A stretch of DNA of 64,000 nt from Euglena gracilis (lineage: Eukaryota > Euglenida > Euglenophyceae > Euglenales): NCBI GenBank assembly GCA_039621445.1, contig CP154956.1:73422205-73486204 (forward strand), written 5' to 3'. Below, piece by piece: positions 24,836 to 34,705 of this stretch (its first letter is position 1; each line of letters begins with the position of its first letter). The notes below the pieces were generated by a model. The model did no database searches. It saw only the letters and a list, made by a program, of their open reading frames with translations, and had not been told where the DNA came from. Made by a program: the position numbers and the translations under genes.

Positions 24836-25145
24836 ACATTTGAAACCGTGTTCAGAGTCCACGATGTCCAGCGTCAGGTGAAAAACCGTGTTCAAGTCCA
24901 CGTGATTTGCGCAAAAAAAATGGCAATTATGGTGAGCACGTGTACAAAAATGGGGCAACACGTTTATTGGCAATAAATGTGTTCAGATCACGTTTCTTTT
25001 TGGAAGATGTGTTCAGTCCACGTGTTCAGGAAAATGTGTTCAGTCCACGTGTACAATGTCAATAAACGTGTTCAGAACGCAGTTTTTTGGCGGATTAACG
25101 TGTTCAGTCCACGTGTACATGGTCAATAAACGTGTTCACTCTCAA
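24836..25145. repeat. Array of GTGTTCAGTCCACGTGTAC motifs, left of recombinase copy A
   Basis: Six or more copies, several followed by a (a)tgtcaataaac spacer, with irregular spacing. The motif contains the palindrome CACGTG. The same motif reappears at 26230-26440 on the far side of the coding segment. Confidence 0.8.
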
Positions 25146-25159
25146 ATGTTTTTTAGGGT

Positions 25160-26200
25160 ATTTTTCTTCAATTTTACTCTTCCCATTTTCTCCCACAAGC
25201 TCTGGAAGGTGCGGAATGGCTTGAAGCAAGCAATTGAGGGGTTCTTTGGGGGGACCGGGCGTCTCTCTGCTTCTCTTGGCATCCTTCGACTTTCCCCGCA
25301 GTTATGTTGCGCCTGGCTACCCTCACTGAGTGCCAGATGCCCCTCCCCCCTCACGGTAACAGAGTTCGTGAATGCCCTCCAAAAGGTGAAGTCTCCATCC
25401 AAGGAAGCCGACGCTTTGCTCGGAGAAATTCTGCCACCCGACTTAGTGCCCGCAAAGGATTATTGTCGGGACCGAATGGCCGCCCTAAATTGCCCATGGG
25501 TACAGCACGCCAAATTGGATGACTGTCTTTTGGGGTGGGCACGCTGGTGTATTGATGCTCGGGAGTTGTACTCAACTCTCGAGCAACAGCTGGCATGCGT
25601 TGCTGTGCGGATGGAGAGGGCTGGCACCAATTTTCAGGTGGCCCTTGTGTTTTTGCACAAGGTGTCAGATCGCAACGGCCCACCAATCGTGGCCTCCTCC
25701 GTCTCTCAGTTCCCCAAGTTCACAGCCTTCTTTGCCCCTCTGGCAGCGAAGGCTTTGGACGAGAAAGCTGCTGGATGGAAGGGACATCCATACAACAACG
25801 TTCTCACCGAGGAGGAATTGATTACGGTGGTGGCCGTGGTACAGGAGAAAAGATTTTGGATGTCCAACGACGGAACGTACTGTGCCTTGGTTTTACCACT
25901 GCGTACAGAGCGGAGGTCCTGAAACGCCTGGTGGTCGAAAGTTTCAAACCACGCATGGTTAACACATGGCTCTGTTTTGTGTATCTCATGCAACGACACG
26001 TATCATTTTGTATGTGCTGACCTCCGCCGTGCTCCCAAACGTCCCTGGAGATGCCCGGGTCCGTAGTGTGTCCTGGCCGTCGGGCCGCGAGGTGTTTGCA
26101 ATACGTTTGCATACATCCTCCCCATTCCTCCCCCACTGTCGTTGGCGACTCTTGGAGACACTCAACAATGAGTGTTGCTGGTATGACTGCTCTTGTGATC
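25160..26200 (+). pseudogene. Tyrosine-recombinase-like transposon ORF, copy A
   Basis: The frame to 25922 reads VKSPSKEADALLGE, MAALNC, LDDCLLGWARWCIDARELYS, then LTEEELITVVAVV. A one-frame shift near 25890 continues FTTAYRAEVLKRLVVESFKP. The segment LTxEEL..TAYRxEVLKxL resembles the start of a tyrosine recombinase catalytic domain (the first catalytic Arg in a G/A-x-R-x-x-E-L context). A conserved tail peptide, TYHFVCADLRRAPKRP, follows near 25998. Frameshifts and stops show it is dead. The family call rests on motif shape only; Crypton- or DIRS-type elements are the candidates. Confidence 0.55.
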
Positions 26201-26239
26201 TTTCTGTCCGTTTCACTCTGGGTAGTGAACACAATTTTT

Positions 26240-26440
26240 TGGAAGATAAATGTGTTCAGTCCACGTGTACAATGCCAATAAACGCGTTCAGATCACGATT
26301 TTTGTGCAGTAAAACGTGTTCAGTCCACGTGTAGAGTGTCAATAAACGTGTTCAGTCCACGTTTATCGTCGCTGTACACGTGGTACTGAACACGGTTTTT
26401 CACGACACTGTCATTCGTGGACTGAACACGGTTTCAATAT
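26240..26440. repeat. Array of GTGTTCAGTCCACG motifs, right of recombinase copy A
   Basis: At least four direct copies and two inverted copies (CGTGGACTGAACACG) close the element. Direct arrays on both sides recall the flanking repeats of some tyrosine-recombinase elements, but the exact ends are not defined. Confidence 0.75.
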
Positions 26441-26742
26441 TTTTCTTCCTAGCACAACCTAACACAAAACTTGCCTAACACAAAACCTTGCCTAACACAA
26501 AACCTGGGCTCGGGCCTGTTTTTGGAACTTTTTTGCAAGTTTTTTTTGGCAAGTTTTTGGGAAAACTTGCCAAAGAAATTGGCATGTTTTTGGGACTTGC
26601 CAATTTCTTTGTTTCCCTTTGCCGACAGTGCGCTTCTTTGAAATGCAGCTGGCAGCTCATTTAAAACGAAGCCCAAAATGATTTTTTTTCAAAAAAATAG
26701 AAATTGTTTTTGCTTTTTAAAAAAAACAATATATCAGAAAAG

Positions 26743-26822
26743 GGGTGGCGGACGCCGGTTCTGTCGTGAACCCGGCGTCCGGGGCCGGTTTCACGACAGA
26801 ACCGGTGTGCGCCACCCCTTTT
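26743..26822. repeat. CCGGCGT hairpin (GGGTGGCG...CGCCACCC)
   Basis: Inverted halves aaaaggggtggcgg/cgccacccctttt enclose ACGCCGGTTCTGTCGTGAA and its complement. Members of this family, built on (A)CGCCGGTTYxGxC, occur at 27825-27900, 31915-31960, 32930-33025, 36475-36510, 49950-50180 and 51550-51680. Confidence 0.75.
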
Positions 26823-27364
26823 TTAAAGCGGCGTTTCAGGGACACTGGGTTCACAACAGAACCGGCATCCCCAACCTTCGGTCAAAGCACACTCCCAGGA
26901 CCAATCTCCGACCACTAATCTGAAATATCACGTTACTTTGCATTTCGCCAAATTCCGACGATCGCGAGCGTATCTCTGGCTGTGTCAATTGTTCAGGTAC
27001 AAACTACAAACTCACCCCTCAATCGAAAGCTCTTTTCACCAGACGACTAGTGATCACCACCAAATTCAGCCACGCTGCACAGTACTCTATAATCCTGTCC
27101 CAGGGAAGTCCTAATTTCACAATTCTTGTACCCCCCTGGACCCCTCAGGTCGTCGATTCGAAGAGAAAAATTGTTTCTGTATGGTTCATTAAGCATCTTA
27201 AACCAAGCAGCACCAAAAATCACCAAATTTCGACTCAGATTCTGGCCGATCCGACGATTGCGAGAGTATCTCCCAGGTCGGGATGACGCTTTGCACTGCT
27301 GTGTTGGATTGCATTCTGCTCTTCGCAAATCAAACAGCTGATTTCTTTCCACCCTTCTTGCTGC

Positions 27365-27521
27365 AAATATATATACATATACATATGTATATATAGGTAT
27401 ATATATATATATATATTCATATATATACATATATACATATATATATATATCTGCAAATATACATACATATACATATGTATACATATATATTCATATATAT
27501 ACATATATATGTATATGTATA

Positions 27522-27563
<42 letters not shown>
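27365..27563. repeat. TATATACA-type AT-rich satellite
   Basis: Alternating tatatacatatacatatg units, ending in (tg)n and (ta)n runs. It separates two diverged copies of a sequence containing AAAGCTCTTTTCA-C and GTACTCTAT (27020-27095 and 27600-27675). Confidence 0.9.
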
Positions 27564-27565
<2 letters not shown>

Positions 27566-28057
27566 GCTGCGTGCAACGTTAGGGTACCAAGTTACCCCTC
27601 GTTCAAAAGCTCTTTTCAACAAACAACCAGCGGTGGTCATCAGATTTTTCCACGTTGCACGGTGGTACTCTATTTCCAAAACAGCACCAATTTTCACCAA
27701 AATTGGATATCCACCCCTGTGGTCCCCAAATGGCAAATTTCATTGTGCTACATGGTAAAAATAGTCATATCAGGACCTGTCCAGGGCCGTTTTTGGGCAC
27801 TTTTGATGACATTTTTAGGAATGACAAACCCGGCGTTAAGGACGCCGGGTTTTGGACAAAACCGGCGTCCCTAACCCCTTTTCACGGACAGAACCGGCGT
27901 TAACGATTAATTGCGATTAATCGGGGGGTCTCAGACGATTAACGATCAATTGGTGGGATACTTTCGCAAAGGAACAAAAAAATCAACATCCACAAAAAGA
28001 AGAATGGAAAAAATTGTGAGAGTGGCCTCGTCAGCTGCGTACTTTAAGCAGTATGAC

Positions 28058-28240
28058 AGGCGAATAGCTCAGTGGTAGAGGGCAAAGATCCCTGCGGTAC
28101 CCTAAAGAACTCTAAGCCCTAGTAATCTGGAGCCTAGGGAACTCCAAACCTCTTACATTTCTTTCGGGCTTGCAGTTCAGCACAAGGCGAGCGGCCCAGT
28201 AGTAGACCTGCGGTCGTGGGTTCAATTCTACCACGCCTTT
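28058..28240 (+). pseudogene. Two degenerate tRNA-like segments in tandem
   Basis: 28058 reads AGGCGAATAGCTCAGTGGTAG, a D-arm (A box), followed by ccctgcggt. 28184 reads AAGGCGAGCGGCCCAGTAGT and then GGTCGTGGGTTCAATTC, a T-arm (B box), with CGCCTT closing the acceptor. The anticodon region is missing in the second and the 3' half in the first. Either decayed tRNA genes or the head of a tRNA-derived SINE. Confidence 0.5.
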
Positions 28241-28295
28241 TATGATTCAACTTTTGTTGGTAAAAAACATTGTGTAGAATTCAGTGAAAAAGTAT

Positions 28296-28366
28296 TATAC
28301 ATGGTGGGAATTGAACCCACACCTCGCACTTATTAAGTGCACGCTCTACCACTTAACTGCATGCAT
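28296..28366 (-). tRNA. tRNA-Ile(AAU)-like gene
   Basis: It folds as a cloverleaf: acceptor ATGCATG with CATGTAT (one G-T pair), D arm containing AGTGGTAGAG, anticodon stem TGCAC/GTGCG with loop TTAATAA (anticodon AAT, T33 present), a 4-base variable loop, and T arm GTGGG-TTCAATT-CCCAC. Discriminator A; no encoded CCA. The D stem has one mismatch and one wobble, and the acceptor is unusual for a cytosolic tRNA, so it could be a tRNA-derived repeat or organelle-derived copy. Confidence 0.65.
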
Positions 28367-29814
28367 GGTTATGTTATCAGAGCATTTCTCATCATAGCCT
28401 CTGTCTTGAACATTGGGATGCGGTGTCTTGGTTTATCACGTTGTGAGATGTTGTCCTCCAGTTTTTGTGGACGGAGTAATCCCCCCCACCGAATGATTCG
28501 ATTAATTGGCGGCCACAAACGATTAATCGATTAATTGATTAATCAAATCTATCCTACCACCCCCGATTCCAATGGACGTCATTGATGTGGACGATGAATG
28601 GATTGAGGACTCGAGCCCTCGGTAGCGGATTGGATGACTGTTGAAGAGAGGGCTGAGCTGAGGCCGAACGACAGGTAACCTTCCAATTTACAAAAAGTCA
28701 ACCTGCTGGCCCTGTTTTCAGATATTGGCGCCGGAACGGCATCGACGGGTGCCAGCAGCAAGCAGCAATAACTGCTTGAAACTTATCTCACAACGACGGG
28801 AGACAAGGGCCTTGGTGGAGTATGAACACCAGAGGGGATAGAGCACAAAAATGAGGGACAGGTGGACGGAAGCCTACTTTCGGTCACGTTGTCGGCACAA
28901 CACCCACGCTGCTTTTACACTTTTAAAATTGTATCCCTATTGTGCTTTGTCGCAATGTAACTCTTAAATTTTCATTTTGCATAAGCCTGCCCATTGCGCT
29001 TTGGCGCAATGAGCAGCAATTTTTATTTTTTTTATTTTATCACTGTGGGTGGAGAGAGCAGCCCTGGAAGCATCTCATCACCAGAGCGGACAGAGCTAAG
29101 GTGGAGAGAAACCTTGCCTGGGACAGGAAGCCAACCCCCTGGTGTGTGAAATCAACCACAAACTTCTTCATATCCAGACGTCTCTTGTCTTAGGTGTTGT
29201 GAGCCCAACCGCCAATGCCAGAGGTTCCTCCAACTTGCTTTGCGGTTAAGCATGCCTGAGGGGCCCTTCTTTTTGGCCGACTTTTGGTAGTCGAAATTTT
29301 TCTGTTCGGAAAAGAACAGGTACCAGATGAACCCTTGGAATCACATCCGAGGAAACAGTTTTAGGCGTCGAAAAGTTGTTTTAAAAAAGCTCGTCACCCA
29401 GGATTTGAAGCACACAACTTTGGGGATGAGCGAATGGAATTGAGAGATCGAAATGGTCCGTTAACAACGGCGGAGAAGGGAAGACATGTTGACACACCTC
29501 TTTACGGTAATTTGCATCCTACCAGACAGCCATATCACACCGAGCAGATGGAGGGCATTGTTCAGCCAAAACAGGTATTTCTGTCAACATCCCAAAAAAA
29601 CCCACTTTGTGCACTGAGTGCAAGGTGACTGAGGCTCCACAGCCTACCGCCCACGATTCGTCTTATTGTAACAGCTACTCCCTCTCCAGTGCTTGAATAG
29701 TTCAAAAGCACCAACCAAGCTTCTGGCACAGCAGCGTTCAAACCCCCCTCATCATTCTCCTCTATTGCCCACCTTCTCACACAGCACGAACGCATTCAAA
29801 TGCATCTGCCATTT

Positions 29815-30060
29815 GAAAGGACATTGCGCTTAAGCGCAAATGTTTTACCTTGCGCTTAAGCGCAATGCAAAACATTTGCGCTTCAGCGCAATGAATAACA
29901 GAAGCCCCTGAGCTTATGGGAGTCCCTCTGATGTGTGATAGGGGCCCTCTGTACAGCCAGTGTGTGGGCTTGGTGAGGAAATACATTGCGCCGAAGCGCA
30001 AACCATCATACAAAAGAATGAGAAGCGCAAACAGGCGGCTGACGATATTGCGCTTCGGTG
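29815..30060. repeat. TTGCGCTTAAGCGCAA hairpin cluster
   Basis: Five copies of ATTGCGCTTAAGCGCAA-like palindromes, with the centre varying (TTAA, TTCA, CGAA). A close relative, including the downstream ACAGAAGCCCCTGAGCTTAT segment, is at 35847-36005. Confidence 0.75.
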
Positions 30061-30398
30061 CAACACTCATGCTTTTGTAAAATTATAAAAATTGTATTTA
30101 TATTGCGCTTTGGCACAAAGTAACTCTTAAATTTCCATTCTTCATAAGCCCACCCATTGCGCTGTGGCGCAATGGAAACACATGTTGACACATATGTTGT
30201 TATCATTGTGCAAATGCGGCAATGCGCTTCGGTGCAACACTCATGCTTTTGTAAAATTATAAAAATTGTATTTATATTGCGCTTTGGCACAAGGTAACTC
30301 TTAAATTTCCATTCTTCATAAGCCCACCCATTGCGCTGTGGCGCAATGGAAACGCATGTTGACACATATGTTGTTATCATTGTGCAAATGCGGCAATG
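30051..30398. repeat. Tandem duplication of a 174-bp unit
   Basis: Two nearly identical copies, 30051-30224 and 30225-30398, beginning cgcttcggtgcaacactcat. A third, diverged part is at 28918-29015. The unit contains palindromic TTGCGCTGTGGCGCAATGG. Confidence 0.9.
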
Positions 30399-30654
30399 GT
30401 TACCCACATGTTGAATTACAAAAAAGTAAAAAAAATGCGCCAAAGTGCAAAGCGTTTTATTTTTTGTAATGAAAAAAATTTGCGCCAATTTGCGTCCCCT
30501 TGTTTCATCACCCAGCGCTTTGTGTTCATGCACACTGGGACCCGGGAGAGCTGTGCCCGTAGACCATGAAGTTCCAAGTTGTTGCTTTCATCCCCAAGCC
30601 CTGGGGTGCAGGGAGACACTATTCTCAGATTGTCCTGAGTCTCAGGCCGCGTTG

Positions 30655-30865
30655 TTTGAAACCGTGTTCAGTCCACAATGTACACCGGCCGTGAAAACCG
30701 TGTTCAGTCCACATGTACAGCGTGGTGTACACGTGGACGTCCACGTGTACACGTGGTGTACATGTGATCTAAACACGTGTACACCATGGTGTACACGTGG
30801 ACTGATCACGTGTACACCAGGTGTACACGTGGACGTCCACATGTACACCACGGTGTACTGGGATT
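30655..30865. repeat. CACGTGTACAC palindrome array next to recombinase copy B
   Basis: Nested palindromes built from GTGTACACGTGGACGTCCAC and ACCATGGTGTACACG, preceded by two GTGTTCAGTCCAC motifs. A direct copy of the whole block is at 33851-34112, so the two bracket about 3 kb containing copy B and its hairpin. Confidence 0.8.
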
Positions 30866-30959
30866 TGTTTCTACAGGATTGCAACGGGAAATGTCACAGC
30901 CCTGGTGAACATAAAGAAAGAACTCACTTGGCAACAAATGTGCGGGTCGACGAAAGGGT

Positions 30960-31839
30960 GACGTGCAAACATCAGCTGCAACGCACCCGAGGCTCCACTG
31001 TGCCTGGACGACTTGGAGCACACTCACAAACACCCCTGGCATATCTAAGGACGTTTGGGAGCACGACGTAGGTCAGCACACACAAAATGGTAGACGAAAG
31101 GCGAAAGACGTAGGCTGGGGACCCTGGTGGAACAGGACACGCCAAACGGGACAACAATTCAAGCTGGGAGTCGATTGCCCGGACAGGACAAATTGCAGGA
31201 TTGTCACCCGTGACCGCCGATAATTTGGGTTGGTGATTTTTCATTGTGGACACCACGACTTCATAAGCCTTGCGACCGTCAAAGAGGCTTGAAACTTTCA
31301 ACCACCAATTTTTTTAGGACCTCTGTTCTGTACGCAGTTGAAAACTTTTCCGTTCGTGCTGCCACACCGACCTGTTGCTGCTCCAGAGTTGAATACAACT
31401 CCGTCGCATCAGTGCACCACCGAGCCCATCCCAAAAAGCAATCGTCCAGCGAGTCGTGCTGTGCCCCATGGGCTGCGCAAACCCCCATGTAATCCAAAAA
31501 ACAATTAAGGGCAGCAAGTCGGGCCCGGCGGTAGTCCATAGGCGGGGCGACGTTAGGGTTGGGTATTGGGCTGAGCAGGGTGTCCTCTTCCTCTGATGGA
31601 GATTTCACCTTGTGCAAGGCCTCCACAAACTTCTCCACTGTGGGGGGCTGGGGCATCTGGCACTCAGCAAGGTTGCCAGGCGCATCATGGCTGAGGAAGA
31701 CGCGAAGGGTTTTCTTATGCCGAACATAGAAATTACAAGCAGGAGAGGATAATTTTTTTTCAGAAAAACCATCATTGCGCTTGACCCGTTTATTCCTATT
31801 CTCAAAATTCTCCAAAATTTGCCAAAGAGAATTATTCAA
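30960..31839 (-). pseudogene. Tyrosine-recombinase-like transposon ORF, copy B
   Basis: 31839-31279 reads ECQMPQPPTVEKFVEALHKV, LDDCFLGWARWCTDATELYS, then jumps to STAYRTEVLKKLVVESFKP; relative to copy A about 300 bp are deleted. The next frame, to 30972, reads SLFDGRKAYEVVVSTMKN, then GDNPAICPVRAIDSQLELL. The CPVRAI..L block preceded by a VxxSxMK strand is typical of the middle of eukaryotic tyrosine recombinases (NPxLCPVRALxxYL). YHFVCADLRRAPKRP is seen near 31057. Copies A and B together cover most of the domain. Copy B is a broken relic. Confidence 0.6.
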
Positions 31840-32797
31840 AAAAATACTCCAATTCTAGGCCACATCGCAACAAACCATTTTGGACACTTTTTGGCACTTT
31901 TCATTTTGGTCCCCCAGACGCCGGCTTCCCGCCAAAACCGGCGTCCTGAACGCCGGTTCGAGCGTGAAGCCAGAGCCCCCCAAGAAACGGTTTCAAAAAT
32001 CTGTGTCCCAGACGATGTCCCTGATGCCCGAACCGGTTTTCACCTGTGCAAAATTGGTCAATTTTTTGTGCATATTTGGATTGGTCATAGCTGTTTCTTA
32101 TTTGGCAAATTCTACAATTTTCAAAATGGACTTTTTTGGAGGTTTTTCTGAGCCCTCTTGCCAAAATTGGCCGGTCTTGTCCTGGAGGCCAATTAGCCAA
32201 TTAGAACCCACTTTTCCCCGAAAAGGCCAAAGAATCGCGGAAAATTCTAAAAATAGTACCTTTTCAAAAAATTTGGCGCCTTCGGCGCCAAAAAGTACAT
32301 ACCACCCCCTTTGGGGGCCCCCCCCCCCGGGGGGGGGGGGGGGCTCGGCCAGACCCACCCACCCACTCCCCGCGGTCTTTACAAAAAAAACGTACATGTG
32401 AACTGAACACGTTTTTTTGCGCCAAAAACCGTGTTTACTATACATATTTTGTGGTTATTTTTTCAGGGGGTTGAAAAGGAGGGGGGACTGGCGGCCAATT
32501 TGATATTCTCATACATCCAAATCAAAACCCTTTGCCATTTTCTGCCTGCCTTGTATTTCGTAACACGAAATACAGGACAGGTGCCGGGTCCCACAATTAC
32601 AGCGGTTGCGGCGCGGAACGTTGCTACTGGGAGTCGTCAACAGACCTGGGAGGCTCCTTCATCTGCGGAGGGGGCACCCGTCATTCAGCAACTTGTCACC
32701 GTCCCCCCCCCCTAGGCGGCCTAACTCGCACTTAGCTTTGAAAGTGACTGTAAATTTGCGTCAATGCGCAAATCCAAAAACTCTGTTTTCTATAAGG

Positions 32798-32896
32798 AGA
32801 ATCGTGATCTGATCCCGCTTTCACACCGTGAAAACCGGGGGCGCCGTAGGCGCCCCCGGTTTTCACGGTGTGAAAGCGGGATCAGATCACGATTCT
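32798..32896. repeat. 99-bp perfect hairpin, copy B
   Basis: Arms of 48 bp match exactly around a GTA loop (AGAATCGTGATCTGATCCCG outward, GGGGGCGCC-GTA-GGCGCCCCC at the centre). It differs from copy A at several stem positions, with both arms changed to match. It lies upstream of recombinase-like copy B, which runs on the minus strand. Confidence 0.95.
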
Positions 32897-33718
32897 ATCT
32901 TGAAACCGTGTATGGGGGCTCTGGTTTCACGCCCGAACCGGCGTCCAGGACGCCGGTTCGGGCGGGAAATTTTCTGCCCGAACCGGCGTCCTGGACGCCG
33001 GTTCGGGCATGAAACCGGCGTCTCGGAGACCCAAAATAAAAAGTGCCAAAAAGTGTCCAAAAGGGTTTGTAGACAGGTGGCAATCATATTTGAGCAGTTT
33101 TTGGGTGGTCTTGGGCCAAAAATTGGGGGTTTTTGAGGAAAAGTTTCCTTTTGGCCAATTTTGGTGAATTTCTGAAGTAGAATACCACGCAGCATGGCAG
33201 AAATCTAAGGCCATCTGCTGAAAGCCCTTGAGAAGAGCTTTCGATCGATGGGCAACATGGCAGCTGAAAGTGCAATTTCAGATATGCAAATGGGGTCCGA
33301 AAAATGCGGAAAAATGCGATCGCTGATTTTGAGAGCGCTTTCCAATCTGGCTGAGTTCTGTGGGTACCAAGCGAAAGGTGTTGGCGAGACCTTTCGTTTG
33401 ATATGCAATATGCAACCTGAGCTGTGGGATTTGACAAATTAGCATGTCAAATTTTGGAAGACACGATCGCTGAAAATAAGCGATCCGTGCATTATGCCCG
33501 AATCCTGTGGCCATCTGTCGAAAGTCCTTGAGAAGAGCTTTCAATTGATGGGTAACATGGCTTCCTAAGTGTGGAATCTGCCATTTTTTACCGGCGGCCC
33601 ATTTGGGCCAAAGTCGCCCAAAACAGCCCCAAACATGGGTGTTTTGGGCGAAATTGGCCGTGATTCCTCGGCCGCCGGTTCGGGCGTGAAACCAGAGCCC
33701 CCAATACACGGTTTCAAA

Positions 33719-33840
33719 AACTGTGTCCCAAACGCCGGTTCGGGCGGGAAACCTGTGCCTAGGACGCCGGTTCGGGCTACCGCCCAAACCGGCGTCCTAG
33801 GCACAGGTTTCCCGCCCGAACCGGCGTTTGGGACACAGTT
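33719..33840. repeat. About 122-bp near-perfect palindrome of the CCGGCGT family
   Basis: Arms of about 59 bp, running from AACTGTGTCCCAAACGCCGG to its complement, with at most one mismatch and a short TACC-like loop. It contains four copies of the ACGCCGGTTCGGGC unit. Confidence 0.85.
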
Positions 33841-33850
33841 CTCGATATAG

Positions 33851-34112
33851 AAACCGTGTTTGTTGTCCACAATGTACACCGGCCGTGAAGACCATGTTCA
33901 AGTCCACGTGATTCGCGTGAAATATGATGTTTTTGGTGATCATGTGTACACTTTGGGGGATCTTGTGTACACCGTGGTGTACATGTTGGCGTCCACGTGT
34001 ACACCTGGTGTACACGTGATCAGTCCACGTGTACACCATGGTGTACACGTGTTTAGATCACATGTACACCAGGTGTACACGTGGACGTCCACATGTACAC
34101 CTGGGTGAACTG
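33851..34112. repeat. Second CACGTGTACAC palindrome array
   Basis: It starts AAACCGTGTTTGTTGTCCAC, continues ATGTACACCGGCCGTGAA as at 30659, and then carries seven or more GTGTACAC palindromes with CATG, CCTGG and CGTC centres. Confidence 0.8.
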
Positions 34113-34479
34113 AAATCTGTGGCCATCTGCTGATTGGCCTTTAGAAAAGTTTTCAATACCCACCCACCCCCTGGGGGGGGGGGGCCGGGGTTACCCCCGG
34201 CGCCCCCGGGTGGGGTTCACATTGGGGGGGATGAGGGTACAAGTCTTTTCTCCCCATGTCAAGGCAAAATTTGGATGGTTTTCTCCATCGAGAACGGTGT
34301 CCTAGGCGCCGGTTCAAGCATGAAGCCGGTGCCTAAGACGTTTAGAAATTAGGGGGTCGAGCCCTCCCCCTAATTGTCCACCCCCCTCCTAATTGGCTTA
34401 TTGGGGGTCTGAAGGAACCTGGCATTAGCCAAGAGATGCCATTGATGAGAGATGATATTGGTGCCAAACAGAGAAAGGG

Positions 34480-34705
34480 AAAGGAACTAACTGTCACCAG
34501 AAAGGGATTGCCCAATGACGTTTGGAGTCGTCGACATGTTTTGGGAATGTTTTCGGGATGAGAGGGGTCTCGCAAACACATTGCAAACGCCTCGTGGCCT
34601 TGCATACAGCCACACCACCTCACAAACATCCTGGGTATTTCCAAAAGGATGTTTGGGAGCACAGCGGAGATCAGCACAGACAAAATGGTAAGTGCCGTTG
34701 CACAC
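34480..34705 (-). pseudogene. Fragment of the recombinase-like family (tail region)
   Basis: Reads NGTYHFVCADLRCAPKHPFG, then ARPRGVCNVFA, matching the tail of copy A (YHFVCADLRRAPKRP, GPRGVCNTFA). A shorter match (YHFVCANLRRAP) is at about 37330-37382 on the minus strand. Only this part is recognisable. Confidence 0.5.
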
